This document shows positions 18,849-27,889 of a stretch of DNA of 64,000 nucleotides, in pieces. Source of the stretch: Cystobacter ferrugineus (GTDB taxonomy: Bacteria > Myxococcota > Myxococcia > Myxococcales > Myxococcaceae); the NCBI RefSeq assembly GCF_001887355.1, contig NZ_MPIN01000019.1, forward strand, positions 96,174 through 160,173. The letters run 5' to 3'. The notes under the pieces were generated by a model. It had not been told where the DNA came from. It worked only from the letters and a program-made list of their open reading frames with translations, and ran no database searches. A program made the translations under genes and the position numbers. How positions within the stretch are numbered: the stretch's first letter is position 1; each line of letters starts with the position of its first letter.

Positions 18849-19901
18849 TTGAAACGCTTCCTCTCCACGCTCCTGGTGCTGGTCGTGGCGCGGGCCGGTG
18901 GCGCGCGGGCCGCCGACGTGGAGGGACGCCTGCGCGTGACGGGCCGGGTGCTGTGGGATGGCAACGCGCCACGGGACTTCTCCCAACGGGGCATCTCCCG
19001 CAACACCTCGGACGGAGTGTTCAGCCTGCTCGCCTCGGCCGAGGGCCGCTACACCGCCGAGCGCTGGCAACTGGTGGGCCGCTACGACGGGGGCGCTCGC
19101 GCCTACCTCGACTACACCCGGGAGAACACGCTCGTGCAGGCCGCCGCGCTGGAGGGCTCGCTCGCGCTGGGTGAGTCACTCGGCCTGGGCGTCGAGGGAC
19201 GCGCCAAGGACCGGCGGGGCGGAGGCCGCGCGTACACGGATTTGTCGGCCTCGGCCTTCGCCGAGTACGTCCCGGACGCGCGGCTCGCCCTGCGCCTGCG
19301 CCTGGGCGCCCACCGCTTCCTCTACCGCCCCGACCCCACCGCGAACTTCGGCAGCCCCGAGGCGGGAGTGCTCGCGCGCTACCGCCTCGACCGCCGCCAT
19401 TCCTTCAGCCTCACCGGAGAGTACGGCGCGCGCCGCTACGCCTCGGCCGCGCGCCTGGCTCCGGCGGCGCCCCCGCGGATGACGGATCGGCGCGCGGACA
19501 CGGCCCTGCTCGCGAGCGTGGGTTACTCCTACAAGGGGCCGCTGACGCTGGGGCTCGCGTACACCTACCTGGAGAACAACTCCAACAGCTTCGGCGAGTC
19601 GGTGCACCGCCACCGGCTGAGCGCCACCCTGGGGATGCGCCTGCCCTGGAAGCTGACGCTGCTGGCCCAGGGCGCGCTGGGGCTCAACCTCTACCCGGAT
19701 GGTGTCTACCTGTCGCCGGAGATCACCCTGCTCGAGGAGGACGAGGCGCAGAACATGCTGTCCGTGCGGCTGGTGCGGCCCCTGAACGACTGGCTCGACG
19801 TGGAGCTGTCCTCGGCCGTCCATGGCAGCAGCCGGATGCCCACCACGGGCCTGTCCTACTTCCGCCCCGTGGTGGGCGTGGGCCTGACCTGGCGGCCCTG
19901 A
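18849..19901 (+). CDS. Predicted outer-membrane beta-barrel protein
   Basis: About 350 residues. I favour the TTG at 18849 because it opens a proper signal peptide (KRFLSTLLVLVVARAGGARA before ADVEG); the next in-frame start upstream (18738) adds 37 residues without signal character. The body alternates short aromatic-flanked strands: RYTAERWQLVGRYDGGARAY, ALRLRLGAHRFLYRP, HSFSLTGEYGARRYA, LTLGLAYTYLENNSNSF. It ends in FRPVVGVGLTWRP, with an aromatic residue near the C-terminus as in barrel proteins. No specific family was recognised. It converges on the TPR gene with seven bases between stops. Confidence 0.7.
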   Translation: MKRFLSTLLVLVVARAGGARAADVEGRLRVTGRVLWDGNAPRDFSQRGISRNTSDGVFSLLASAEGRYTAERWQLVGRYDGGARAYLDYTRENTLVQAAALEGSLALGESLGLGVEGRAKDRRGGGRAYTDLSASAFAEYVPDARLALRLRLGAHRFLYRPDPTANFGSPEAGVLARYRLDRRHSFSLTGEYGARRYASAARLAPAAPPRMTDRRADTALLASVGYSYKGPLTLGLAYTYLENNSNSFGESVHRHRLSATLGMRLPWKLTLLAQGALGLNLYPDGVYLSPEITLLEEDEAQNMLSVRLVRPLNDWLDVELSSAVHGSSRMPTTGLSYFRPVVGVGLTWRP

Positions 19902-19908
19902 CGCCCGC

Positions 19909-20223
19909 CTACTCCAGCCCCGCCAGCCGCTCGTCGATCTCCTCGGCGAGGCTCGCGTGGCTCTGGGCGAGCGCCGTGTCGCGGGCGCGGGTGAGCACCT
20001 CGCGCGCGCGGGACGTCTGCCCGGCGCCCGAGTAGGCATCTCCCAGGGACACCAGGGCGGCGGCGTACTGGGGATCCAGGCGGACGGCGGCCTCCAGGGA
20101 CTCGGCTGCCTCGGCGTAGCGCCGCGCCTCCAGCAGGGCCTTGCCCAGGGAGAAGTGGGCCATGGGGGCATCGGGGAACTGGGCCACCATCTTCTTGAAC
20201 TGCTCCAACCGGGCGTCGCTCAT
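19909..20223 (-). CDS. Small TPR-repeat protein
   Basis: 104 residues from the ATG at 20223 (another ATG at 20247 would add eight). Two to three tetratricopeptide repeats are visible: APMAHFSLGKALLEARRYAEA, then AAALVSLGDAYSGAGQTSRAREV. Soluble, no signal peptide, so a cytoplasmic protein-binding module. The partner is unknown. It is divergent from proA; the longer start would overlap the proA start codon on the opposite strand (CATG at 20245-20248). Confidence 0.8.
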   Translation of the reverse strand: MSDARLEQFKKMVAQFPDAPMAHFSLGKALLEARRYAEAAESLEAAVRLDPQYAAALVSLGDAYSGAGQTSRAREVLTRARDTALAQSHASLAEEIDERLAGLE

Positions 20224-20245
20224 GGCGGGGTGATAGAGGAGAGGC

Positions 20246-21514
20246 ATGTCCGTTGCCAAGCAAGACGTGCGCTCCCTCGCCGAGACCGCCCGCAAGGCCT
20301 CGCGCGTGCTCGCCTCCGCCCCCACCGCCCAGAAGGACGAGGCCCTGCGTGCCATGGCCCGCCGCCTGCGCGCCGCCCTGCCCACGCTCCTGGCCGCCAA
20401 CGCGGAGGACCTGGCCGCCGCGCGCGCGGCGGGCAAACCCTCGGCCTTCCTGGACCGGCTGCTGTTGGATGCCGGACGGGTGGAGGCCATGGCCCGGGCG
20501 GTGGAGGAGGTGGCGAACCTGAAGGATCCGGTGGGCGAGCGGACGGAGGAGTGGGATCGGCCCAACGGCCTGCACGTGAGCAAGGTGCGGCTGCCCCTGG
20601 GCGTGGTGCTGATGATCTACGAGGCCCGGCCCAACGTGACGAGTGACGCGGCGGCGCTGTGCCTCAAGAGTGGCAACGCGGCGCTGCTGCGCGGAGGCAG
20701 CGAGGCGGCGCGCTCCAACGCGGCCATCGCGGCGGCGCTGGCGGCGGGGCTCACCGAGGCGGGGCTGCCGGCCGCGAGCATCCAGCCGGTGCCCCCGGGC
20801 GAGCGCGAGACATTGCTGGAGCTGCTCAAGCTGGAGGGCCTCATCGACCTGTGCATTCCCCGGGGCGGCGAGAGCCTCATCCGCTTCGTGGCGGAGAACG
20901 CGCGCGTGCCCGTGGTGAAACACTACAAGGGCGTCTGCCACGTGTACGTGCACGCCGCGGCGGACCTGGAGATGGCCACGCGCATCGTGCTCAACGCCAA
21001 GACGAGCCGTCCGGGGGTGTGCAACGCCGCCGAGTGTCTGCTGGTGGACCGGGCCCTCGCCGAGCGCTTCCTGCCCCAGGTGGGCCGGGAGCTGGTGGCG
21101 CGGGGCGTGGAGCTGCGCGCGGACGCGGCCTCGGGAGGGATTCTCGGGCAGGCCGGCGTGGCGGCGCGGCCCGCGACCGAGGAGGACTGGGGCCGGGAGT
21201 ACCTGGAGCTCATCCTGGCCATCCGGGTGGTGGACGGACTGGACGAGGCGCTGGAGCACATCGGCCGCTACGGCAGCGAGCACACCGAGGCCATCGTCAC
21301 GGCGGACGCCGGGGTGGCCGGGCGCTTCACCCGCGAGGCCCAGGCGAGCGCGGTGGTCTGGAACGCCTCCACGCGCTTCAACGACGGGGGTGAGCTGGGC
21401 CTGGGGGCGGAAATCGGGATTTCCACCAGCCGATTGCACGCCTTTGGACCCATGGGCCTGAGAGAATTGACGAGTCAAAAGTACGTCATCCACGGACAGG
21501 GCCAGGTGCGCTAG
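20246..21514 (+). CDS. proA: Gamma-glutamyl phosphate reductase
   Basis: 422 residues, the usual length. It reduces gamma-glutamyl phosphate to glutamate-5-semialdehyde with NADPH, the second step of proline synthesis in the cytoplasm. Recognisable segments are [45 protein letters not shown], the catalytic cysteine in [12 protein letters not shown] and the tail [29 protein letters not shown] gives a strong ribosome site. proB, which encodes the first-step kinase and often sits upstream of proA, is not in the window. The rsfS gene follows after 17 bases. Confidence 0.97.
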   Translation: MSVAKQDVRSLAETARKASRVLASAPTAQKDEALRAMARRLRAALPTLLAANAEDLAAARAAGKPSAFLDRLLLDAGRVEAMARAVEEVANLKDPVGERTEEWDRPNGLHVSKVRLPLGVVLMIYEARPNVTSDAAALCLKSGNAALLRGGSEAARSNAAIAAALAAGLTEAGLPAASIQPVPPGERETLLELLKLEGLIDLCIPRGGESLIRFVAENARVPVVKHYKGVCHVYVHAAADLEMATRIVLNAKTSRPGVCNAAECLLVDRALAERFLPQVGRELVARGVELRADAASGGILGQAGVAARPATEEDWGREYLELILAIRVVDGLDEALEHIGRYGSEHTEAIVTADAGVAGRFTREAQASAVVWNASTRFNDGGELGLGAEIGISTSRLHAFGPMGLRELTSQKYVIHGQGQVR

Positions 21515-21531
21515 GGTGCGCCCAAACACGT

Positions 21532-22068
21532 ATGGCGACCAAGAAGACGACGAAGAAGCCGGCGGCGAAGAAGAAGAGCGCGACGAAGACGCCCGCCGCC
21601 CGCAAGAAGACGGCCGCGAAGAAGACGACGGCGAAGAAGCTGGCCGTGCGCAAGAAGCCGTCCGTGCGCAAGAAGAAGGCGCCCGCGCCGCCGGCTGCGG
21701 CGGCTCCGGCCATCGACGAGAATCCGCGCGCCCATGCGCTCGCGCGCAAGATCGCCAATCTGCTGTCGGACAAGAAGGCCGTGGACATCGTCATCCTCGA
21801 CGTGCGCGGCATGACGTCCTACGCCGACTACGTCGTGGTGGCCTCGGGCGAGAGCGACCGGCAGGTGACCTCCATGGCCGAGCACGTGCTCGGCAAGCTC
21901 AAGGAGAGCGAGGGCCTGCGCCCCGTGGGCCACGAGGGCATGGACACCGGCCAGTGGGTGCTCCTGGACTTCGGCGAGGTGGTCGCCCACATCTTCTACT
22001 CGGAGATGCGCGCCCACTATGACCTCGAGGGCATCTGGGCCGACGCGCGCCGGGAGAAGGTGGCCTGA
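21532..22068 (+). CDS. rsfS: Ribosomal silencing factor RsfS with long Lys/Ala-rich N-terminal tail
   Basis: 178 residues, of which only the last ~115 are the RsfS (Iojap) domain: [49 protein letters not shown]. RsfS binds ribosomal protein L14 (uL14) and blocks subunit joining in starved cells. The first ~58 residues are an unusual histone-H1-like extension of [18 protein letters not shown] and [13 protein letters not shown], which may contact RNA or DNA. Position between proA and rlmH is the common one, except that nadD, frequently found here, is missing. The rlmH frame begins inside the stop codon. Confidence 0.93.
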   Translation: MATKKTTKKPAAKKKSATKTPAARKKTAAKKTTAKKLAVRKKPSVRKKKAPAPPAAAAPAIDENPRAHALARKIANLLSDKKAVDIVILDVRGMTSYADYVVVASGESDRQVTSMAEHVLGKLKESEGLRPVGHEGMDTGQWVLLDFGEVVAHIFYSEMRAHYDLEGIWADARREKVA

Positions 22069-22529
22069 AGGTCCGGCTCGTCTCGGTGGGCAGGGATCGC
22101 TCGGGCCTCTATGAGCCCGCGGTCCAGGAATACGCCTCGCGTCTGGCCCACTACACCCGCTTCGAGCTGGTGGAGCTGCCCGAGGCCGGTGGCAAGAAGG
22201 GCAAGGCCACGGACGCCCGCGCGCTCGAGGCCGATGCCCTGCTCGCGCGCAGGAAGCCGCAGGACTTGCTGGTGGCGCTCGACGAGCGGGGCAAGCTGCT
22301 CGACTCGGTGGAGTTCAGCCGCTACGTGGGCCGGGCCCGGGATGGCGCGAAGGATCTCCTCCTCGTCATCGGCGGGGACGAGGGGCTGGACGAACGGGTG
22401 AGGCAGTCCGCTGACCTCGTGCTCTCGCTGTCGAAGATGACGCTGCCGCACCGCCTGGCGCGTGTGGTGCTGGTGGAGCAGCTCTACCGCGCCTTCACCC
22501 TTCTCAAGGGCGAGCCGTACCACAAGTAG
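22065..22529 (+). CDS. rlmH: 23S rRNA pseudouridine-1915 N3-methyltransferase, non-ATG (CTG) start
   Basis: 154 residues if translation begins at the CTG at 22065, which overlaps the rsfS stop as CTGA and has GGGAGAAGG just before it. That start is needed to give the conserved amino end [13 protein letters not shown], corresponding to the MKLQLVAVG of the E. coli protein, and the usual ~155 length. The next in-frame start (GTG 22086) would lose the first beta strand. The SPOUT knot is seen in [34 protein letters not shown] and the tail [14 protein letters not shown]. It methylates the helix-69 pseudouridine of assembled ribosomes using S-adenosylmethionine. Confidence 0.9.
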   Translation: MKVRLVSVGRDRSGLYEPAVQEYASRLAHYTRFELVELPEAGGKKGKATDARALEADALLARRKPQDLLVALDERGKLLDSVEFSRYVGRARDGAKDLLLVIGGDEGLDERVRQSADLVLSLSKMTLPHRLARVVLVEQLYRAFTLLKGEPYHK

Positions 22530-22580
22530 CCCGCCCTCCTGGCGCGTCAGGCGGCGCGCGACGCACGCGTCCGGGACGGA

Positions 22581-23705
22581 ATGAACTCCACCCCACCCCG
22601 TGTCCGTGTCATCGCCTCGCCCCAGTCGTGGGTGGAGGGAGAAGCCCTGCGTCAACTCGAGGCCGCCGCGCGGCTTCCCGGCATGCGCTCCGCGGTGGGC
22701 CTGCCGGATCTGCACCCGGGCAAGGGTGCTCCCGTGGGCGCCGCGTTCACCTCACAAGGCGTCTTCTATCCCTTCCTGGTGGGCAACGACATCGGGTGCG
22801 GCATGGGGCTGTGGGCGTTGGACCTGCCCGCGCGCAAGGCGAAGCCGGAACGATGGGCCGCGCGGTTGGACCTGGAGGGCCCCTGGGAGGGCGACGCGGA
22901 GGCGATGCTCGCGGACGCGGGCGTCAGGCCCTCTGGCTTCGAGGCCTCGCTCGGTACCGTGGGCGGCGGCAACCACTTCGCCGAGGTGCAACGGGTGGAG
23001 GCGGTGCACGACGCGACGGCCTTCCAGGCACTGAAGCTGGAGACAGACCGATTGCTGCTGCTGGTGCACTCGGGCTCGCGAGGGCTGGGAGAACACATCC
23101 TGCGCGCGCACGTGGACCGGCATGGCGCGGGGAGCCTCGCGGAGGACTCGGCCGAGGCGCGCACCTACCTCGCGCGGCATGATCAAGCGGTGGGCTGGGC
23201 GCGGGCCAATCGCGCCACCATCGCCGAGCGGGTGATGCGAGGCGTGGGCGCGGCGGGGCGGCGGGTGCTGGATGTCTGCCATAACAGCGTCACACCCAAG
23301 ACGTGGGAGGGCGGACGGGGCTGGCTGCATCGCAAGGGCGCGGCGCCCTCGGACCAGGGGCCGGTGGTGATTCCCGGCAGCCGCGGCGCGCTGAGCTATC
23401 TGGTGCTCCCCCTGGGAGACGGCGAGGAGCATGCCTACAGCCTCGCGCACGGGGCGGGCCGCAAGTGGACACGCACCCATGCCCGCGAGCGCATGCGCGA
23501 GCGCTTCACCCCCGATGCGCTCCTGCGCACCTCCTTCAAGAGCCACGTCGTGTGCGAGGATCGCGACCTGCTCTTCGAGGAGGCCCCTCCCGCGTACAAG
23601 GCCATTGATCGCGTGGTGGGCGATCTGGTCGATGCTGGACTCGTGCGCGTGGTGGCCACGCTCGCCCCGCTACTTACCTACAAGACCCGGAGCCAGCGGG
23701 AGTAG
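22581..23705 (+). CDS. RtcB-family RNA ligase
   Basis: 374 residues. The Mn-binding and guanylylation motifs of RtcB are all present in order: VGNDIGCGMG (metal Cys), GTVGGGNHFAEV (Asn/His), LVHSGSRGLGE (His), WLHRKGAAP (His), PGSRGALSYLV and SLAHGAGRKWTR (the guanylated His). RtcB joins 2',3'-cyclic phosphate or 3'-phosphate RNA ends to 5'-OH ends with GTP, in tRNA splicing or RNA repair. It is shorter than E. coli RtcB (~408) and resembles the stand-alone family often annotated beside peptide-release-factor-like proteins. It follows rlmH by 51 bases. Confidence 0.92.
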   Translation: MNSTPPRVRVIASPQSWVEGEALRQLEAAARLPGMRSAVGLPDLHPGKGAPVGAAFTSQGVFYPFLVGNDIGCGMGLWALDLPARKAKPERWAARLDLEGPWEGDAEAMLADAGVRPSGFEASLGTVGGGNHFAEVQRVEAVHDATAFQALKLETDRLLLLVHSGSRGLGEHILRAHVDRHGAGSLAEDSAEARTYLARHDQAVGWARANRATIAERVMRGVGAAGRRVLDVCHNSVTPKTWEGGRGWLHRKGAAPSDQGPVVIPGSRGALSYLVLPLGDGEEHAYSLAHGAGRKWTRTHARERMRERFTPDALLRTSFKSHVVCEDRDLLFEEAPPAYKAIDRVVGDLVDAGLVRVVATLAPLLTYKTRSQRE

Positions 23706-23718
23706 GCTCGCGCCCGCC

Positions 23719-24327
23719 ATGATCAAGCTCTACCAGTCCCATCCCTCGGGTAATTGCTACAAGGTCCGCCTGCTGTTGCACCAGCTCGCCATTCCCTTCG
23801 AGACGGTGGAGGTGGACACCGCCGCCGGGCAGACCCGCACGCCGGAATTCAAGGAGAAGAATCCCATCGCCAAGGTGCCCACGGTGGAGCTGGAGCCGGG
23901 CGTCTTCCTCGCCGAGTCCAATGCCATCCTCTGGTACTTCGCCGAGGGCACGCCCTTCATCCCCTCGGACAAGCTGGAGCGGGCGCGGATGCTGCAGTGG
24001 ATGTTCTTCGAGCAGTACAGCCATGAGCCCTACATCGCCGTGGCGCGCGCGTGGGTCTCCTACTACGGGATTCCCGCGGGCAAGGAGCAGGAGCTGGAGG
24101 AGCGCATCCACAAGGGCTACGCCGCGCTGGACGTGATGGAGGGCGAGCTCAAGAAGCGCCCCTTCTTCGCCGGAGACACCTACAGCCTCGCGGACATCGC
24201 GCTGTATGCCTATACGCACGTGGCGGACGAGGGCCGCTTCGAGCTGGGACGCTACCGGGCCATCCGCGCCTGGATCGAGCGGGTGCAGGCCCAGCCGCGC
24301 CACCTGCGCCTGCGAGACCAGGCATGA
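23719..24327 (+). CDS. Glutathione S-transferase family protein
   Basis: 202 residues. The N-terminal thioredoxin-like domain shows the GST pattern IKLYQSHPSGNCYKVRLLL, NPIAKVPTVELE and LAESNAILWYFAEG (the Glu-Ser glutathione contact). The helical C-terminal domain follows with FFAGDTYSLADIALYAYTHVAD, the conserved N-capping box. It conjugates or reduces electrophiles with glutathione in the cytoplasm; the particular substrate is unknown. The next gene overlaps its stop (ATGA), so they are expressed together. Confidence 0.93.
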   Translation: MIKLYQSHPSGNCYKVRLLLHQLAIPFETVEVDTAAGQTRTPEFKEKNPIAKVPTVELEPGVFLAESNAILWYFAEGTPFIPSDKLERARMLQWMFFEQYSHEPYIAVARAWVSYYGIPAGKEQELEERIHKGYAALDVMEGELKKRPFFAGDTYSLADIALYAYTHVADEGRFELGRYRAIRAWIERVQAQPRHLRLRDQA

Positions 24328-24782
24328 TGCGAATCCTCCCAGGCGACCTCGACGACCCGCGCGTCATCGAGTTGCTCGACATCCACCTGAAGAGCGCCCG
24401 GGAGGAAACGGCACCGGGCAGTGCGCACGCCTTGGACCTCACCGGGTTGCGCTCACCCGACATCCGCCTCTGGACGCTCTGGGAGGACAAGACGCTTCTG
24501 GGTGTCGGCGCGCTGAAGCGGCTCTCGCCCGAGCATGGGGAGATCAAATCGATGCATACGGCGCAATCCATGCGCGGCCGGGGCGCAGGGAGCGCCATGT
24601 TGCGCCACATCATCGAGACCGCACGGGCCAGCGGCATGTCGCGCCTCAGCCTGGAAACGGGCTCCTGGGATTATTTCCGGCCCGCGCGGGCGCTCTACGA
24701 GAGCCATGGCTTCGTGGAGTGCCCGCCGTTCGCCGACTATGTGCTCGACCCGAACAGCGTCTTCATGACGCTCGAGCTGTGA
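24324..24782 (+). CDS. GNAT-family N-acetyltransferase
   Basis: 152 residues with start overlapping the GST stop as ATGA (a second ATG three bases on). The acetyl-CoA loop is in SMHTAQSMRGRGAGSAMLRHII (R-x2-G-x-G/A), preceded by the beta strand GVGALKRLSPEHGEIKSM and followed by LSLETGSWDYFRPARALYESHGF. This is close to the YhfR/ElaA-like GNATs that acetylate small amines or antibiotics; the substrate is not deducible. Cytoplasmic. Confidence 0.9.
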   Translation: MMRILPGDLDDPRVIELLDIHLKSAREETAPGSAHALDLTGLRSPDIRLWTLWEDKTLLGVGALKRLSPEHGEIKSMHTAQSMRGRGAGSAMLRHIIETARASGMSRLSLETGSWDYFRPARALYESHGFVECPPFADYVLDPNSVFMTLEL

Positions 24783-24811
24783 GCCCGCCGGCCCCCCGGA
24801 GAGACACCTCA

Positions 24812-25711
24812 TCATCGAGGTTTCTTGCCTCCGAGGTGGGCGGCGAGCGCGTCGATGAAGACCCGCACCTTGGCCGAAAGGCTCCGGTGGCTCGGGTACA
24901 GGGCGTTGACCTCGGTCGTGTCCGGTTTCGCCTGAGGGAGCACCCGCACCAGCTCGCCAGCGGCAATCGCTTTCTCGGCCATGAAGCGTGGGAGCCTGCC
25001 AATGCCCGCTCCGCCCATCAGCATCACCAACCCGACCGCGGGTTCCGGGCAAACCGCACGGGGGTAGATGGCGATGTGCTCTTTTCCACGACCGGGAGTA
25101 TCGAACGTCCACTCCGTCGTCCCGTCGATCCTGTCCATGAAATCGTGGCCCGCGAGGTCCGCGACCGAGGTGGGCGTCCCCCGCGCCTTGAGATAGGAGG
25201 GACTGGCGCAAAGCCACATCTCCAGTGACGGCAGGCGGCGTGCGACGAGCCCGGAATCGACGAGTGAACCCATACGGATCGCCACGTCGATCTCCTGGGC
25301 GATCATATCGACGTTGCGATGGTTGAGATCGAGCACCACCCGAACCTCGGGGTAGCTCGCGAGGAACGCGGGCAGCATCGGCGCGATCAGGGCATGGACG
25401 TACGAGAGTGGCGCGCTCACCCGCAGGGTGCCGCGCGGTACGCCGACAAAGCCCCCCAGCGCCGTCTCGGCCTCGTCGACGTCGTTCATGATCCGCAGTG
25501 CATGCGGATGCAGCAGCGCGCCCGCGTCCGTGAGCCGCACATGGCGATTGGATCGTTCCACCAGCGCGGTGCCCACGACGGCCTCCAGCCGGGCGAGCGA
25601 ACGGCTGACAGACGATTTCGGCATGTTCAACGCTCGCGCGGCAGCCGAGACACTCTTCAAGTCGGCGATGCGCGCGAAGGCGCGCAGATCGGTCAGGTCC
25701 AGGTCGAACAT
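24812..25711 (-). CDS. LysR-family transcriptional regulator
   Basis: 299 residues from the ATG at 25711. N-terminal winged helix: LTDLRAFARIADLKSVSAAA, then MPKSSVSRSLARLEAVVG. A LysR substrate-binding domain (~90-295) includes LRVSAPLSYVHALIAPMLPA and IDVAIRMGSLVDSGLVARRL. The layout matches the aromatic/quinone-responsive group that controls adjacent reductase genes. It is divergent from the ene-reductase gene; two palindromes in the 123-bp spacer are probable binding sites, so it likely controls both itself and the neighbour. Inducer unknown. Confidence 0.93.
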   Translation of the reverse strand: MFDLDLTDLRAFARIADLKSVSAAARALNMPKSSVSRSLARLEAVVGTALVERSNRHVRLTDAGALLHPHALRIMNDVDEAETALGGFVGVPRGTLRVSAPLSYVHALIAPMLPAFLASYPEVRVVLDLNHRNVDMIAQEIDVAIRMGSLVDSGLVARRLPSLEMWLCASPSYLKARGTPTSVADLAGHDFMDRIDGTTEWTFDTPGRGKEHIAIYPRAVCPEPAVGLVMLMGGAGIGRLPRFMAEKAIAAGELVRVLPQAKPDTTEVNALYPSHRSLSAKVRVFIDALAAHLGGKKPR

Positions 25712-25721
25712 GGCCTCGAAC

Positions 25722-25775
25722 GTTCCAGAACTGGAACACCATGTCCACACCTGGCAACCGCGCTTCCAATTGGAA
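25722..25775. promoter_or_regulatory. Twin palindromic operator between LysR gene and ene-reductase gene
   Basis: GTTCCAGAACTGGAAC (25722-25737) has 7-base arms around AA, and TTCCAATTGGAA (25764-25775) is a perfect 12-bp palindrome with the same TTCCA/TGGAA arms. Their centres are 40 bp apart, about four helical turns, so two dimers would bind the same face. A further TTCCA half-site follows near 25786. Binding by the adjacent LysR protein is inference. Confidence 0.6.
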
Positions 25776-25834
25776 CGGCCCGGGGTTCCACCTAGAGATG
25801 ATTGGCAACAGGAACCCAGCAACAGGAACCCGGT

Positions 25835-26893
25835 ATGGTCTCAATCCCTCATCAAGACAGACTCCAGTCCCCGGTCACCCTTGGCGCGCTGACCTTGCGC
25901 AACCGGGTGATCATGTCCCCCATGTCCCGCGTGCGAGCGGATGCGGACCTGGCTCCCCCGGACTTCGTCGCGAAGTACTACGCCCAGCGGGCCAGCGCGG
26001 GGCTGATCATCACGGAGTCCACTGCCGTCGCCCCCTACGGCGCTGGCTTCCCACCGCTGCCCGGTCTCTTCACCGAAAGACAGCTCCAGGGCTGGCGCAA
26101 GGTGGTGGATGCCGTGCACGACACGGGCGGCCTGATCGCCGCCCAACTCTGGCACACCGGGCGCGAACGCAAGGAAGACGAGGCCAGGGGACGGCCACCC
26201 GGCTGGGCCATGATGGAAGCGATCACACCGGTTGATCTCACGCCATCCGAAATCACCGGCATCGTGAAGGGGTACGTCAACGGGGCACGGGCCTCCCGGG
26301 AAGCGGGGTTCGACGCCATCGAGATCCACAACGGCAATGGCTTCCTCCTCGATCGCTTCCTCCGGGCCGGAACCAACGGCCGCCAGGACAGCTACGGGGG
26401 TAGTCTCGAGAACCGCACGCGCTTGACGCTGGAAATCCTCGCGGCGGTCTCGGACGTCTTCGGTGCCGAGCGCGTTGGAATCAGGTTCTCGCCCAGCGCC
26501 ACCATCGCGGGCAGCCCGGATCCTCGGGTTGAGGAGACTTTCGCCTATCTTCTCGAGCGGCTCCGCCCGCTGGGCCTCGCCTGGGTCGATGTGACCCGTG
26601 TCACCGCTCAGGATATGGCCCATGGATCTGGACCGGGAATCTCGCTGGAGTGGATCCGGTCGCACTACGATGGTCGCCTGATCGGGGCGGGTGAGTTCGA
26701 CCGCGAAACGGGCGAAGAGGCACTGGCCAAGGGCACCCTGGACGCGGTCGCTTATGGTCGGCTGTTCCTCGCCAATCCGGATCTGCCGAAGCGCTTCGCC
26801 AAGCGGGCCCCGCTGAACGAGCCCAACCCACAAACCTTCTACGCGCCGGGCGAAACCGGCCTGACGGATTACCCCACGATGGAGGCGGCATGA
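25835..26893 (+). CDS. Old-yellow-enzyme family NADH:flavin oxidoreductase (ene-reductase)
   Basis: 352 residues from ATG 25835 (a TTG at 25802 would add eleven weak codons). FMN-barrel signatures: LRNRVIMSPMSRVRADAD, IAAQLWHTGRERKEDE (WHxGR), FDAIEIHNGNGFLLDRFLR with the substrate His-Asn pair, and NGRQDSYGGSLENRTR. C-terminal FMN phosphate loop: GEFDRETGEEAL then DAVAYGRLFLANPDL. It reduces activated double bonds, quinones or nitro compounds with NAD(P)H. The following hydrolase gene overlaps its stop (ATGA), and the LysR gene with its operator sits upstream: a compact stress or detoxification unit. Confidence 0.93.
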   Translation: MVSIPHQDRLQSPVTLGALTLRNRVIMSPMSRVRADADLAPPDFVAKYYAQRASAGLIITESTAVAPYGAGFPPLPGLFTERQLQGWRKVVDAVHDTGGLIAAQLWHTGRERKEDEARGRPPGWAMMEAITPVDLTPSEITGIVKGYVNGARASREAGFDAIEIHNGNGFLLDRFLRAGTNGRQDSYGGSLENRTRLTLEILAAVSDVFGAERVGIRFSPSATIAGSPDPRVEETFAYLLERLRPLGLAWVDVTRVTAQDMAHGSGPGISLEWIRSHYDGRLIGAGEFDRETGEEALAKGTLDAVAYGRLFLANPDLPKRFAKRAPLNEPNPQTFYAPGETGLTDYPTMEAA

Positions 26894-27822
26894 ACACCGA
26901 ACCCATGACAAGCGGAGTGGCCCCTCCCGCTCCACGGGCAGACAGCCCGGTGAACGGACTCAATGGCTTCACACACCGCTACGCCGAGGTGAACGGCACC
27001 CGGATCCACTATGTGGTGGGCGGAAAGGGCCCGGCCATCGTGCTCGTGCATGGATACCCGTACACCTGGGCCTCGTGGCGAAAGCTGATGCCCCTGCTCG
27101 CCGATGCCGGCTTCACCGTGATCGCCCCCGACCTTCGCGGCCTCGGCGATTCCGACAAGACCGAGACGGGCTATTCGAAGGTCAACGTCGCCGAGGACAT
27201 CCGGCAGGTCGTCAAGTCGCTCGGCTTCGACACCATCCACCTGGTCGGCACCGACATCGGCACGATGGTCGCCTATGCCTACGCGTCCCGCCATCCCGAC
27301 GAGGTCCGCCGGCTGATATTGGCCGAGTCCCTGATCCCCGGCTTCGGACTCGATGAGCTGATGAACCCGGCGACGGGCGGCTATTGGCACTTCGGCTTCC
27401 ACGCCCAGGTAGACGTCGCCGAGGTGCTGACGGCCGGGAAGGAAGTGGCCTACCTGCTGCCCTCGATGAAATGGGCGTCCACGTCGGAGGACGCGGAGGA
27501 CGTGGCGCTGAAGCTCTTCCTTCCGTACTACCTCGCGCCGGGTGGCATGCGCGCCGGCTTCAAGCATTACGAGACGATGGTCGAGGATGGCAGGGAGAAC
27601 CGCGCGGCCTTCCGCTCCAAGCTGAAGATGCCCGTGCTGGTGCTGAACGGTGACAAGGGCATCCCGCAGGCCCAGACACTCGGCTGCGTGCTCCAGGTCG
27701 CGGAGAACGTCGAGGCGGAGCTCGTCCCCAACAGCGGCCATACCTTCGCCGAGGACAATCCGGCCTGGGCGAGCGAGAGACTCGCCCGCTTCTTCGCCCC
27801 CTCTTCGCGGGGCCTGGGATAG
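26890..27822 (+). CDS. Alpha/beta-hydrolase, epoxide hydrolase/dehalogenase type
   Basis: 310 residues; the ATG overlaps the upstream stop. The oxyanion motif is VLVHGYPYTW, the family strand IAPDLRGLGDSDK, and the nucleophile is an aspartate (LVGTDIGTMVAYAYA) in place of serine, as in epoxide hydrolases and haloalkane dehalogenases. The second acid is near VLNGDKG and the histidine in PNSGHTFAEDNP. Likely opens epoxides made from, or accompanying, substrates of the coupled ene-reductase. About 30 residues without fold similarity precede the domain. No signal peptide. Confidence 0.9.
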   Translation: MNTEPMTSGVAPPAPRADSPVNGLNGFTHRYAEVNGTRIHYVVGGKGPAIVLVHGYPYTWASWRKLMPLLADAGFTVIAPDLRGLGDSDKTETGYSKVNVAEDIRQVVKSLGFDTIHLVGTDIGTMVAYAYASRHPDEVRRLILAESLIPGFGLDELMNPATGGYWHFGFHAQVDVAEVLTAGKEVAYLLPSMKWASTSEDAEDVALKLFLPYYLAPGGMRAGFKHYETMVEDGRENRAAFRSKLKMPVLVLNGDKGIPQAQTLGCVLQVAENVEAELVPNSGHTFAEDNPAWASERLARFFAPSSRGLG

Positions 27823-27889
27823 GCGAGCCGCTCTCTTCTGACGGAGGTTGGCCTCAGCGAAGCACGGCACGGACGCGTGTGGCCGACAT

